A stretch of DNA of 34,138 nucleotides from Microbacteriaceae bacterium (GTDB lineage: Bacteria; Actinomycetota; Actinomycetes; Actinomycetales; Microbacteriaceae): positions 1-34,138 of the forward strand of contig JAODMH010000172.1 of assembly GCA_025465035.1 (NCBI GenBank), read 5' to 3'. The number at the start of each line of letters is the position of its first letter. Within the stretch, counting starts at the first letter, position 1. The notes beneath the pieces are model-generated. The model searched no databases. It was not told where the DNA came from and worked only from the letters and a program-made list of their open reading frames with translations. The position numbers and the translations under genes are program-made. Shown here one piece after another: positions 23,126 to 30,636 of this stretch.

Positions 23126-24810
23126 GGAGTTAGCCTAAGCCCGAGCTGTTGCGAGTGTCTCGCCGCAATGTCGGCGACCGCCGATTCCAGGCCGGGGTCT
23201 TCCCCGCGAGCCAGCCCAGCGTATTCGAGACGCAGGCCGCCATCCGCAGCTTCGATGACCTTGACCCATACGCGACGACGCGGGATGAAGAGGGACGTGA
23301 GCAGGCCGGCCAGCACACAGATGGCAAAGAACAGCACCCAGCCCTGGGTCGGATCGCGGTGCACATCGAGTGACGCGAAGCGCGGAACGCTCTTCCCAAG
23401 GCTCTTCGGATCGTTCGCGGGAGCCGCGTTATCGAACGTGATCGAACCGAGGTTCTCCGGGAGCTTCACCGTCTGCCCAGGCTTGAGCTGGATCGCACCG
23501 GCCTTGGTATCGCGCCCGGCGATCTCGGTCATCGTGTCGGTGTTGAGCGAATAGACCGAGGTGGGAACGCCCTTGTCGATGCCAAGGTCGCCCTTATAGA
23601 CGAAGAGTGAGAGTTCCGGGTTGAGGAGGTCGGGATTGCTGGAGGCCAATGCCCCCGTTCCGAGGGGAACGGCGGTCGGATAGAAGAAACCGCGCATCCC
23701 GATCTGGGAGGTCAGCCCGTCGGCGATCTTCACGATTCCCAGGGAGGTGAGGTTGGCATCCTGCGGGAGGAAGGGCACGGACTCGGAGAAGACGACCTTG
23801 CCACCCGGGTCGCGCACGGTGATCTTGGGAGCGTACCCGTTGCCGAGCAGGTAGACCTGGTTGCCACCGATCTCGAGCGGAGAGTTGACCTTGATCGTCT
23901 GCTTCGTGGCCCTGCCAGACCCCTCGTAGGTCGTCACCTTCGCGGTGTAGTCGATGGGCTGGCCGTACGCGTTGGCGTTCTGCGTCTCGTACTTCGCCGA
24001 AAAGCTGTCCAGCACGAGACGGTACGGCTGAAGTGCGTTGTCGCTGAAGAAACGTCCGGGGTTGAAGGAGTCGAAGCTGATCCGCACGTTGGCGAAGGCC
24101 TGGCCGGCCACCAACACTTTCTGTCCGGTGTAGCCGAAGCCGCCGCCGATGCCGACGGCGAGCAGGATGCCGATGAGCGCCGTGTGGAAAACCAGGTTGC
24201 CGGTCTCCCGTAGGTAGCCCCGCTCGGCCGAGACGGACAGCTCCGGTCCCCCCGGTCCCCGTCCGTCGAAGAGCTTCACCCGATAGCCGGACTTGCGCAG
24301 GATCACACGCCCTGCCTCGACCGCGGATGCCGCCGTGATGGCAGCGGATGCGGCATCCATTTGCCCAGGGGCAACCTCGAAGGCGTTGAACGCGGCCAGG
24401 CGGTCGAGGCGGGCCGGGGTTCTCGGCGGCTTCGACCGCAGCGCCTTCAAGTGGAACGTCGTGCGGGGAATCACGCAGCCGATGAGCGAGACGAACAGCA
24501 GAAGGTAGATGGCAGAGAACCAGGCCGAACTGTAGACATCGAACAGCTGGAGCTTGTCGAGTATCGGCGCGAGTCCCTTGTTGTTGGTGAAGTAGAGCGA
24601 GACACCGTTCGGGTCGGAGCTGCGCTGCGGAAACAGCGAACCGGGGACCGCGGCGATCGCGAGCAACAGGAGCAGGAAGAGTGCGGTGCGCATGCTGGTG
24701 AGCTGGCGCCAGAAGAAACGCAGGTAGCCGACCGGCCCGAGCTTCGGTTGGGTGATGTCGTCCCTCGGCCGCGGCGCAGGTGAATCTATGTGGTCAGAGG
24801 GACGGGACAA
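23122..24810 (-). CDS. resB: Cytochrome c biogenesis protein ResB (Ccs1)
   Basis: This 562-residue partner of CcsB forms the heme-delivery and ligation complex of System II. Three N-terminal membrane helices (beginning near MRTALFLLLLLAIAAVPGS), a large extracytoplasmic domain and a final helix before a cytoplasmic tail (FFAICVLAGLLTSLFIPRR) match Ccs1/ResB. SLFPQRSSDP in the first loop is typical. The only start in frame near the family N-terminus is a TTG at 24810, inside the end of ccdA (17-base overlap), with a weak ribosome site; translation probably depends on ccdA. Confidence 0.92.
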   Translation of the reverse strand: MSRPSDHIDSPAPRPRDDITQPKLGPVGYLRFFWRQLTSMRTALFLLLLLAIAAVPGSLFPQRSSDPNGVSLYFTNNKGLAPILDKLQLFDVYSSAWFSAIYLLLFVSLIGCVIPRTTFHLKALRSKPPRTPARLDRLAAFNAFEVAPGQMDAASAAITAASAVEAGRVILRKSGYRVKLFDGRGPGGPELSVSAERGYLRETGNLVFHTALIGILLAVGIGGGFGYTGQKVLVAGQAFANVRISFDSFNPGRFFSDNALQPYRLVLDSFSAKYETQNANAYGQPIDYTAKVTTYEGSGRATKQTIKVNSPLEIGGNQVYLLGNGYAPKITVRDPGGKVVFSESVPFLPQDANLTSLGIVKIADGLTSQIGMRGFFYPTAVPLGTGALASSNPDLLNPELSLFVYKGDLGIDKGVPTSVYSLNTDTMTEIAGRDTKAGAIQLKPGQTVKLPENLGSITFDNAAPANDPKSLGKSVPRFASLDVHRDPTQGWVLFFAICVLAGLLTSLFIPRRRVWVKVIEAADGGLRLEYAGLARGEDPGLESAVADIAARHSQQLGLRLTP

Positions 24811-25537
24811 AGCTGCCGATCACCGATCCAAGGCTCGAGATGAACATCTGCCAGAGACCGCTGACCATGAGGATGCCGATCAGGATCATGAGGGCGCCGC
24901 CCGCAACATTGATGGCGCGGATGTGGCGCTTGAGCCACGCCACCGATCCGCTGACCCAGTTGAGCCCCATGGCGACGAGCAGGAACGGGATGCCGAGACC
25001 GAGACAGTAGAGGATGCCGAGCAGCAGCCCGCGCCAGGCGCTTCCGCTGCCGGTGCTGAGAATCGAGACCGCGGCCAGCGTCGGCCCGATGCACGGCGCC
25101 CAGCCCAGCCCGAACACGATGCCGAGCAGCGGCGCGCCGCCGAGCCCGGTCGCCACCCGCCATTCTGGCTTGAAGCTGCGCTGCAGGAAGCTGAACTGCC
25201 CGATGAAGACGAGCCCCATCACGATGACGATGACCCCGGCGATCCGGGTGATGAGGTCTTTCCACGGGGTCAGCATCACCCCGGCGACGGAGAACAGCAG
25301 GATGAAAGTTATGAAGACGAGGCTGAACCCGAGGATGAAGAGCGAGACGCCCAACAGCAGCCGACCTCGCTCCTTCTTCTCGGGTTTGCCCGCGAATCCG
25401 CCGACGTAGGCGAGGTATCCGGGTACGAGGGGGAGCACGCAGGGGGAGGCGAAGGCCAGGATGCCAGCGAGCAGGGCGATCGGCATGGCGAGAGCCAGGT
25501 TGCCGCCGAGAACCAGCTGCGAGATCGGATTGTCCAC
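24794..25537 (-). CDS. ccdA: Cytochrome c biogenesis protein CcdA (thiol-disulfide transporter)
   Basis: This 247-residue membrane protein passes reducing power from cytoplasmic thioredoxin to the ResA-like protein outside, keeping apocytochrome cysteines reduced. Six helices and the two redox cysteines are clear: Cys33 in ASPCVLPLVPGY and Cys149 in LGWAPCIGP. The frame stays open upstream, but that part is antisense-like sequence within resA. The real start is the GTG at 25537, whose first base is the last base of the resA stop (TAGTG). The coupling fits the functional partnership with the neighbouring ResA-like protein. Confidence 0.93.
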   Translation of the reverse strand: MDNPISQLVLGGNLALAMPIALLAGILAFASPCVLPLVPGYLAYVGGFAGKPEKKERGRLLLGVSLFILGFSLVFITFILLFSVAGVMLTPWKDLITRIAGVIVIVMGLVFIGQFSFLQRSFKPEWRVATGLGGAPLLGIVFGLGWAPCIGPTLAAVSILSTGSGSAWRGLLLGILYCLGLGIPFLLVAMGLNWVSGSVAWLKRHIRAINVAGGALMILIGILMVSGLWQMFISSLGSVIGSFVPSL

Positions 25538-26136
25538 TAATTGCCCTCGGCGAGGGTGTCGGAGATCAGGGTGTTCAGAATGGATGGCGACTCGAGCTGC
25601 CCAACGATCCGGGCCGCGACCCTGCCCTTGTTGTCGAGCACGTACGTCGTCGGCGTCGCCGTCGGCGGCACCACTCCGGCGAAGGCGATCCGCACCGCAC
25701 CACTGTCGACATCCATCACGGAGGGATAGGTCACCCCATACGTCTTCTCGAACGACAGCGCCTGGTCCGGCTGGTCGTAGATGTTGACACCGAGGAACGC
25801 GACACCCTGCTTCTGGAACTTGTCGTAGAGGTTCTGAAGGATGGGTGCCTCGGCGCGGCATGGACCACAGGTGGCGTACCAGAAGTTGACGACGACGACC
25901 TTGCCCTTGTAGTCGCCGATCGACAGCGGCATGCCGTCCTCCGTCTTCGCCGAGAAGGAGATCGCCTTGGCACGATCGGCCGGTTTGACGAGAACGGGCC
26001 GACCACTGTTGTCGTTATAGGTGGTGCCACTGCTCGAGCTGTAATCGGTGGCGAGCTTGTCGCTCGTGCACCCGCTCAGAATCAGGGCAACGGCGACGGC
26101 GAGCGCGACCACGGTCGCGCGGAGTCTCCCTCTCAC
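25537..26136 (-). CDS. resA: ResA/TlpA-like thiol-disulfide lipoprotein
   Basis: This 199-residue exported thioredoxin-fold protein probably reduces apocytochrome c cysteines before heme attachment. The signal peptide ends in a lipobox LSGC with Cys23 as the lipid-bearing residue. After a Ser/Thr-rich linker comes the TlpA/AhpC-type domain with the redox pair Cys90-GP-Cys93 (NFWYATCGPCRAEAP) and a cis-Pro region (PPTATPTTYVL). The GTG at 26136 overlaps the previous stop as GTGA (four bases), and its own stop overlaps the ccdA start by one base, so all three genes are translationally linked. Confidence 0.92.
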   Translation of the reverse strand: MRGRLRATVVALAVAVALILSGCTSDKLATDYSSSSGTTYNDNSGRPVLVKPADRAKAISFSAKTEDGMPLSIGDYKGKVVVVNFWYATCGPCRAEAPILQNLYDKFQKQGVAFLGVNIYDQPDQALSFEKTYGVTYPSVMDVDSGAVRIAFAGVVPPTATPTTYVLDNKGRVAARIVGQLESPSILNTLISDTLAEGN

Positions 26137-26771
26137 ACCGCTCCCAGGTCGATCGACTGCGCAAGCAGGTCGGCCGCCGGATCCTGATAGTCGACCTGCA
26201 CGAACCGCTCGCCGCGCTTTTCGAGCGTCGTGATGCTCGACAGACGGCAGTGCCGCTTGCGCGGATCGTGGAAGAGCTTCTGCCCGGCAACTGAGCGCTG
26301 TACCATCACGATCGGCATCTGGTGGCTGACCATCACGATCTCACCTCCGTCCACCGACGACCAGGCTTCCTCGATCGCCGACAGCATCCGGGTGACCACG
26401 CTCGCGTAGGGTTCGCCCCAGCTCGGTTTGAAGGGATTGAGCACCCACGGCCATACGCGCGGCCTGGACAGAACAGCGGCGCCGAACTCGAAGGTGCTGC
26501 CTTCGAACTTGTTGAACGGTTCGATCAGTCGCTCGTCGGTGTTGATCTCGAGACCAAACCCCTCGGCCCAGGGCTTCGCGGATTCCTGTGCCCTCTGCAG
26601 CGGACTGGCATACAGGGCGACGATCGGATGCCCCGCCAGCTGAGCGGCGGCCGCGCCGGCCATGCGTCGCCCGAGCTCCGAGAGGTGATACCCCGGAAGC
26701 CGCCCGTAGAGAATCCCCTCGGGGTTGTACACCTCGCCATGACGAACGAGGTGAATCTGGGTTGCGGTCAC
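26133..26771 (-). CDS. Histidine phosphatase family protein
   Basis: This 212-residue cytoplasmic phosphatase of the phosphoglycerate mutase-like superfamily has the active-site motif LVRHGE with Arg10 and phospho-accepting His11. Other motifs are YASPLQRAQESAKP and the second catalytic His in VMVSHQMP. It is not a true glycolytic mutase by length; the substrate is unknown. It is the first gene of the cytochrome c maturation unit and overlaps resA by four bases, an odd but possibly conserved partner. Two GTG codons (26777 and 26771) are possible. TAGACT lies seven bases before the second one, so a leaderless start at 26771 is favoured. Confidence 0.9.
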   Translation of the reverse strand: MTATQIHLVRHGEVYNPEGILYGRLPGYHLSELGRRMAGAAAAQLAGHPIVALYASPLQRAQESAKPWAEGFGLEINTDERLIEPFNKFEGSTFEFGAAVLSRPRVWPWVLNPFKPSWGEPYASVVTRMLSAIEEAWSSVDGGEIVMVSHQMPIVMVQRSVAGQKLFHDPRKRHCRLSSITTLEKRGERFVQVDYQDPAADLLAQSIDLGAV

Positions 26772-26778
26772 GGCCACA

Positions 26779-26784
26779 AGTCTA
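26779..26784 (-). promoter_or_regulatory. -10 element for the phosphatase-res-ccs unit, probably leaderless
   Basis: TAGACT on the minus strand lies seven bases before the GTG at 26771. It may drive the whole five-gene unit. Confidence 0.45.
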
Positions 26785-26887
26785 CGTTTGGCTTCGCTGC
26801 CAGATTCCCGTGAGAAACACAGAATCCGGTCAGAACACAGCATCCATTGGTCACCACCGCGGCGAAGGCGATAACACCCACCCCGGC

Positions 26888-26893
26888 TAAACT
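26888..26893 (+). promoter_or_regulatory. -10 element for aspS, probably leaderless
   Basis: TAAACT, the same hexamer as before yajQ, lies eight bases before the GTG at 26902 and only two before the alternative GTG at 26896. This favours 26902. Confidence 0.45.
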
Positions 26894-26901
26894 CGGTGAT
26901 C

Positions 26902-28212
26902 GTGAACGAACGCACCCTGATCAAGAATCTTGTCGGCTCGACCGACGGCCCCGTTACCGTGTCCGGGTGGGTGGAAACGGTGCGCGATCAGAAAAAGGTG
27001 CAGTTCGTCGTTCTCCGCGATGAGTCCGGGGCAGTTCAGCTGGTGAATCCCCGAAGCGAGGAGCCGACAACGATCTCCGACGCCATCTCCGCGCTCAGCC
27101 AGGGGACCTTTCTCACGGCGACCGGCGAACTCAAGCACGACGAGCGGGTGAAGCTCGGTGGCGTCGAGATCAAGCTGGACGGTCTGGAGATCGCCACGGT
27201 GGCCATCGCCGAGACTCCGATCGCCGCCGACTCCGGCATCGACAAGCGCATGGACTGGCGCTTCCTCGACCTGCGTCGCCCGGAGCAGAACCTCATCGCC
27301 CGGGTGCAGACCACCTTCGAGCACGCGTTGCGCACCTACTGGATTGACAACGACTTCATCGAGATCCACACCCCCAAGCTCATGGCGAGCGCAAGCGAAT
27401 CGAAGGCGGAGCTGTTCGAGGTCAAGTACTTCGATGGCAAGGCGTTCCTCGCCCAGAGCCCGCAGTTCTTCAAGCAGATGGCCCAGCCCGCCGGCTTCGG
27501 CAAGGTCTTCGAAGTAGGACCGGCCTTCCGTGCAGATCCGAGCTTCACCAGTCGTCACGCCACCGAGTTCACGAGTGTCGACTCTGAGATCAGCTGGATC
27601 TCCTCGCACGAAGACGTGATGGCCATGCATGAGAGCCTGCTGGTCGCCGGGCTTGCCGCCGTGAAAGAGAAGCACGGCGAGGACATCAAGGCCCTCTTCG
27701 ATGTCGAGGTGACGGTTCCGACGACGCCGTTCCCCCGCATCCCGCTCGCCGAGGCCAAACGCATTGTCGCCGAACGCGGCTACGAAGTCCCCCGGCACGA
27801 CGACGACATGGATCCAGAGGGGGAGCGCCAGATCTCCGCCTACGTGCTCGAAGAATTCGGCCACGAGTTCGTCTTCCTTACCGACTACGCCTCCAGCATC
27901 CGGCCTTTTTATCACATGCGCCATGCGGACGACGCCGGCCTCACCAACAGCTACGACCTCATCTTCAACGGTGTGGAAATCTCCACCGGTGCCCAGCGCG
28001 AGCACCGCATCGAGGTGCTCGAGGCGCAGGCTCGTGACAAGGGACTCGACCCGGAGGAGCTCGACTTCTACCTCGACTTCTTCCGCTACGGCGTGCCACC
28101 GCACGGCGGCTTCGGCATGGGTCTCAGCCGAGTGATCATGCTGCTGCTGCACCAGACCAACCTGCGCGAGGTCACCTACCTGTTCCGCGGGCCGACGAGA
28201 CTCCTCCCCTAG
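26902..28212 (+). CDS. aspS: Aspartate-tRNA(Asp/Asn) ligase, archaeal/eukaryotic-type
   Basis: This 436-residue class II aminoacyl-tRNA synthetase has an N-terminal anticodon-binding OB fold (about 17-100), then the catalytic core with motif 1 around FIEIHTPKLMASASESKAE (read in parts), motif 2 FRADPSFTSRH, and motif 3 GGFGMGLSRV. It lacks the roughly 100-residue GAD insertion of ordinary bacterial AspRS (about 590 residues) and matches the archaeal type instead. Archaeal enzymes that charge only tRNA-Asp have a Trp two positions after GW in the OB fold (GWVW); here it is Glu25 (GWVE), which fits a non-discriminating enzyme that also charges tRNA-Asn for later amidation by GatCAB. That is inference from family knowledge. 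The GTG at 26902 is placed by the -10 element. Confidence 0.9.
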   Translation: MNERTLIKNLVGSTDGPVTVSGWVETVRDQKKVQFVVLRDESGAVQLVNPRSEEPTTISDAISALSQGTFLTATGELKHDERVKLGGVEIKLDGLEIATVAIAETPIAADSGIDKRMDWRFLDLRRPEQNLIARVQTTFEHALRTYWIDNDFIEIHTPKLMASASESKAELFEVKYFDGKAFLAQSPQFFKQMAQPAGFGKVFEVGPAFRADPSFTSRHATEFTSVDSEISWISSHEDVMAMHESLLVAGLAAVKEKHGEDIKALFDVEVTVPTTPFPRIPLAEAKRIVAERGYEVPRHDDDMDPEGERQISAYVLEEFGHEFVFLTDYASSIRPFYHMRHADDAGLTNSYDLIFNGVEISTGAQREHRIEVLEAQARDKGLDPEELDFYLDFFRYGVPPHGGFGMGLSRVIMLLLHQTNLREVTYLFRGPTRLLP

Positions 28213-28226
28213 CCGGTGCTGGTACC

Positions 28227-28808
28227 GTGACGGACATGGAAAACGGATCACGCGGCAGCAGGCAGGCGGCGGTAGACGCGGGCAGAGAGCTTCTCGCGAT
28301 TCTCGGCGAGCACATCGAACTGCTGGCGAACGAGAAGGACCAGGACGACGCGGCGGTCGAGGTCGATCGCCGACTCTGGGACGCGGTCGGTGCCTACGGC
28401 GAAGCCCTCGATGAGCTCTATGACGACGAGGATGAGGATGAGGGCGCCGACGACGAGGTGGAGGAACTCACGTTCACGGTGCGCACCCGCTACGACTACA
28501 CAGTGATCGACGAGAAGGCGTTCCTTTCCGCCGGCATGGGCGTCGGGGCGGCCGTCATCGCGCTGCTCGAGCGCGCCGGTGGCAAGCCGATCAGCGCCCT
28601 GGAGGTTCCGTCGCTCGAGACCGGCAGCGGCCTGCTCACCGTCCACCTCAACGACGAGCCGCTCCTCTCCACCGACTTCCAGTCGACGGATGAACCGACC
28701 GACCTGCTGCTGGTCGCTCCGAACGAGAGCCTGGCACACGTGATGAGTGAGCCGGTCTACGGGTCACGTGCCGAGGCCGAAGCCGCCGCCAAGCAGCGCG
28801 AGGACTAG
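28227..28808 (+). CDS. Acidic protein of unknown function
   Basis: The 193 residues are strongly acidic, with an Asp/Glu run (about 65-83) between an N-terminal helical part and a C-terminal part that looks like a mixed alpha/beta fold (TFTVRTRYDYTVIDEKAFL, then LLTVHLNDEPLL). I recognise no domain and see no signal peptide or membrane helix. It follows aspS by 14 bases and could share its message. Start options are the GTG at 28227 or the ATG at 28236; TACCGT (28223-28228) lies seven bases before the ATG, so a short leaderless message from 28236 is possible. Its stop shares CTAG with the convergent Dabb gene. Confidence 0.75.
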   Translation: MTDMENGSRGSRQAAVDAGRELLAILGEHIELLANEKDQDDAAVEVDRRLWDAVGAYGEALDELYDDEDEDEGADDEVEELTFTVRTRYDYTVIDEKAFLSAGMGVGAAVIALLERAGGKPISALEVPSLETGSGLLTVHLNDEPLLSTDFQSTDEPTDLLLVAPNESLAHVMSEPVYGSRAEAEAAAKQRED

Positions 28809-29104
28809 ACCAGGAAGTCGACAGTCGCCTGCTGGTCGATCACGGAACGGATGAACGCAGCGACGGCCCGGTGATCGGGGTTGTCTTGGTAGTCCTGAAG
28901 TCCGTCCTCGTCATCGAAGTCCACGATGAGGCCGACGTCCCAATGATTCGGTCCTGCAACGACCGTCGGCCCGACGCTCAACGCACGGATCGACGGAACC
29001 ACGCCGACGAGCGACTGCAGCCGGGACACGATCTGCCCGATATGTTCGACCCTCGTCTCGGGATCGTCTGCGGCGAGCTTCCAGGACACGATGTGTTTGA
29101 GCAT
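28805..29104 (-). CDS. Dabb-domain (stress-responsive A/B barrel) protein
   Basis: This 99-residue dimeric alpha+beta barrel domain is recognised from the N-terminal MLKHIVSWKL (His on the first strand), the central VGPTVV and WDVGLIVDFDDEDGLQDYQ and the C-terminal HRAVAAFIRSVI. Members range from plant stress proteins to small bacterial enzymes; the function here is unknown. Its ATG overlaps the previous gene's stop by one base (TGATG), so it is translationally coupled to the thioredoxin-fold gene. Confidence 0.85.
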   Translation of the reverse strand: MLKHIVSWKLAADDPETRVEHIGQIVSRLQSLVGVVPSIRALSVGPTVVAGPNHWDVGLIVDFDDEDGLQDYQDNPDHRAVAAFIRSVIDQQATVDFLV

Positions 29105-29370
29105 CAGACCTCCAGTATGGCCGCACGAAGCCGATCGGCATCGACGCGCCAGATGTTGTGGACCCGGCCATTGATCAGCAGCACGGGAATCTCCTCCGCG
29201 TACTTCTCGAGCAACTCCGGGTCATCGAGGATGGACAGTTCTTCCACCGAGATCGACGGTGCGAATGCCATGCCCGCAAGCCCCGAGACGACCGAGGTCA
29301 CCACGCCTCTCGCCGTCTCGCACAGGTGGCAGTCCGGCTTGCCGAGCAGGGTCAGAACCACGGTGGACAC
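29104..29370 (-). CDS. Glutaredoxin-like thioredoxin-fold protein (DUF836)
   Basis: This 88-residue protein starts with LTLLGKPDCHLCE, giving a redox-capable CxxC pair (Cys-His-Leu-Cys) after the first strand. EIPVLLINGRV contains the cis-Pro typical of the fold. It should act in cytoplasmic thiol exchange. It is the first gene of a two-gene unit with the Dabb protein. The GTG at 29370 follows a TACTCT element by six bases. Confidence 0.87.
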   Translation of the reverse strand: MSTVVLTLLGKPDCHLCETARGVVTSVVSGLAGMAFAPSISVEELSILDDPELLEKYAEEIPVLLINGRVHNIWRVDADRLRAAILEV

Positions 29371-29376
29371 CCACCC

Positions 29377-29382
29377 AGAGTA
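29377..29382 (-). promoter_or_regulatory. -10 element for the DUF836/Dabb unit, probably leaderless
   Basis: TACTCT on the minus strand lies six bases before the GTG at 29370. Confidence 0.4.
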
Positions 29383-29410
29383 GCTCGAAGATACGGGTCA
29401 CATTCCACCG

Positions 29411-29448
29411 CCAAAACAACAAGCGCCAGGCCCGATGGGTCTGGCGCT
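29411..29448 (-). terminator. Intrinsic terminator of the bS22 gene
   Basis: AGCGCCAG (29422-29429) pairs with CTGGCGCT (29441-29448), with CCC/GGG pairing inside the loop region. On the minus strand the hairpin is followed by TTGTTGTTTTGG, a proper T-rich tail. It lies about 30 bases after the bS22 stop. Confidence 0.8.
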
Positions 29449-29476
29449 CATGTCGTGAGTTCCGCTGTCGCGAAAC

Positions 29477-29575
29477 CTACTTCTTGTTGCGACGCTGGTG
29501 GCGGGTCTTACGAAGCAGCTTGCGGTGCTTCTTTTTCGCCATACGCTTGCGACGCTTCTTGATTACGGAACCCAT
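29477..29575 (-). CDS. 30S ribosomal protein bS22 (AURKAIP1/COX24 domain)
   Basis: This very short, very basic protein of 32 residues begins MGSVIKKRRKRMAKKKH and ends with a run of Arg and Lys. It matches the actinobacterial small-subunit protein bS22, which sits near the decoding centre in mycobacterial ribosomes. GAGGTG lies three to four bases before the ATG at 29575. The gene is easily missed because of its length. It is followed by a strong terminator and preceded by a possible -10 (TAGGAT at 29658-29663). Confidence 0.92.
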   Translation of the reverse strand: MGSVIKKRRKRMAKKKHRKLLRKTRHQRRNKK

Positions 29576-29657
29576 ACGCACCTCATAAATTCTGGCCTCA
29601 CTGATTCGTGAACAGACGACCGGGTCCGTTCAGAACCGCGGAAAATTGCCTCGGGCC

Positions 29658-29663
29658 ATCCTA
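29658..29663 (-). promoter_or_regulatory. Possible -10 element of the bS22 gene
   Basis: TAGGAT on the minus strand would start a message about 75 bases before the bS22 ATG, leaving a leader with a ribosome site. The promoter lies in the 129-base gap after the upstream regulator gene. Confidence 0.35.
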
Positions 29664-29704
29664 CCCGGTTTCGGCGCGGCGCCCTTGCCGAGCTCGCGGC
29701 GGGG

Positions 29705-29899
29705 TCAGCCGGCGTCAGCGATGTGGGAGTCGATGGCGGCTTCGACCGCAGCTTCCGGCACGCGAAAGGACCGCCCGAAGCGGATCGCCGGCAACTCACC
29801 GGCATGCACGAGGCGATAGACGGTCATCTTGGAGACACGCATCATCTCGGCGACTTCTGCCACCGTCAGGAAACGTACCTCTGAGAGATCACGTGCCAT
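29705..29899 (-). CDS. Helix-turn-helix regulator, excisionase/MerR type (BldC-like)
   Basis: The 64 residues form a single winged-helix DNA-binding domain. LTVAEVAEMMRVSKMTVYRL is the helix-turn-helix, and IRFGRSFRVPEAAVEA is the wing and final helix. It resembles BldC of Streptomyces in size and fold, but identity to BldC is not certain. No recombinase gene is nearby, so it is a chromosomal regulator rather than a phage excisionase. AAGGGG lies nine bases before the ATG at 29899. A repeat-rich region at 29936-29979 lies just upstream. Confidence 0.85.
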   Translation of the reverse strand: MARDLSEVRFLTVAEVAEMMRVSKMTVYRLVHAGELPAIRFGRSFRVPEAAVEAAIDSHIADAG

Positions 29900-29935
29900 G
29901 TCGATGTGCCCCTTGATTCCAGCGCTGTTAGGAAC

Positions 29936-29979
29936 GAGTGCACTCCGTTACCTCTGTTACTGGAGTGCTAATCGGTAAC
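29936..29979. promoter_or_regulatory. Cluster of GAGTGC and GTTAC repeats upstream of the BldC-like gene
   Basis: GAGTGCACTC (29936-29945) is a perfect palindrome. GCACTCC (29940-29946) and GGAGTGC (29962-29968) form an inverted repeat over a 15-base spacer that contains two direct GTTAC copies (29947 and 29956); an inverted GTAAC follows at 29975. GAGTGCTAA (29963-29971) equals one half of the CIRCE heat-shock operator, but the spacer differs. It is likely an operator region for the BldC-like gene; the binding protein is unknown. Confidence 0.45.
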
Positions 29980-30011
29980 TGTAGGGGGTATTGTGACTCG
30001 CCTGCAACCGG

Positions 30012-30530
30012 CTATTTGCCGTCCTTGCGTCCCAGCTTCTTCTTGATCGGCTCGAAGACCCGACGCTCGACCTCGTGAGAGGCATCCTGGAACGCGTTGC
30101 GCGCCTCCGCTGCAGCCCGGCCGACAGCAGTCCCGGCGTCAGCGGGATGCTGCAGCGTCTCGGCCGCGCGACGAATCGGCTCCGGCACCTGCACACCCGA
30201 CCACGCGGCGAAGACGGTGGACGAGGCATCCGAACCGGTCTCGAAATCGGCGCTCAGGAAGGGGATGAGCCAGTCCTCCACCTCCTCGAGCGGACTCGTA
30301 TCGATGCAGTAGTAGCGGTGCTGGCCCTCCTCGCGCACCGTGACCAGACCTTGGTCGCGTAGCACCTTGAGGTGCTTGGACACGGTGGGCTGACTCAGTC
30401 CCAGCTTGTCGACGATTTCGCCGACGCTGATTTCACCGGAATCGGAATCGGATGCCACATAACGGTCGAGGAGAACCTGGAGCAGATCGCGTCGGGTCGC
30501 GTCGGCAACCACGTCATAGATGTCAGCCAT
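30012..30530 (-). CDS. ArsR-family winged-helix transcription regulator
   Basis: This 172-residue regulator has an N-terminal ArsR-type winged helix. VADATRRDLLQVLL starts it, VDKLGLSQPTVSKHLKVLRDQGLV is the helix-turn-helix and recognition helix (read in parts), and EEGQHRYY is the wing. No cysteine metal site is visible in the recognition helix, so metal sensing is unlikely. The C-terminal half (about 95-172) is helical, Ala/Glu-rich and ends in a basic tail (IKKKLGRKDGK). A TAGCCT element lies six bases before the ATG. Targets are unknown. Confidence 0.87.
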   Translation of the reverse strand: MADIYDVVADATRRDLLQVLLDRYVASDSDSGEISVGEIVDKLGLSQPTVSKHLKVLRDQGLVTVREEGQHRYYCIDTSPLEEVEDWLIPFLSADFETGSDASSTVFAAWSGVQVPEPIRRAAETLQHPADAGTAVGRAAAEARNAFQDASHEVERRVFEPIKKKLGRKDGK

Positions 30531-30536
30531 TGCACC

Positions 30537-30542
30537 AGGCTA
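30537..30542 (-). promoter_or_regulatory. -10 element for the ArsR gene, probably leaderless
   Basis: TAGCCT on the minus strand lies six bases before the ATG at 30530. Confidence 0.45.
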
Positions 30543-30636
30543 GCCGTCCATGGCCCGCGAGTACCATGGCGGACTCTTGCGTCGCCCATTTCGTCTCGGC
30601 CCGCTCACCATCGTGATCCTCGAGGCTTGTGCGGAG

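Noticed and set aside
26887-28251. A 454-codon open frame antisense to aspS
   Set aside because: aspS has all class II synthetase motifs; the antisense translation has low-complexity composition and no domain.
29705-29899. Phage excisionase and attachment site
   Set aside because: The HTH resembles excisionases, but no integrase, repeat pair or phage gene is near, and its neighbours are housekeeping genes.
30548-30569. Two CCATGG sites near the ArsR promoter
   Set aside because: Two copies of a six-base palindrome 16 bases apart are not significant without other support.
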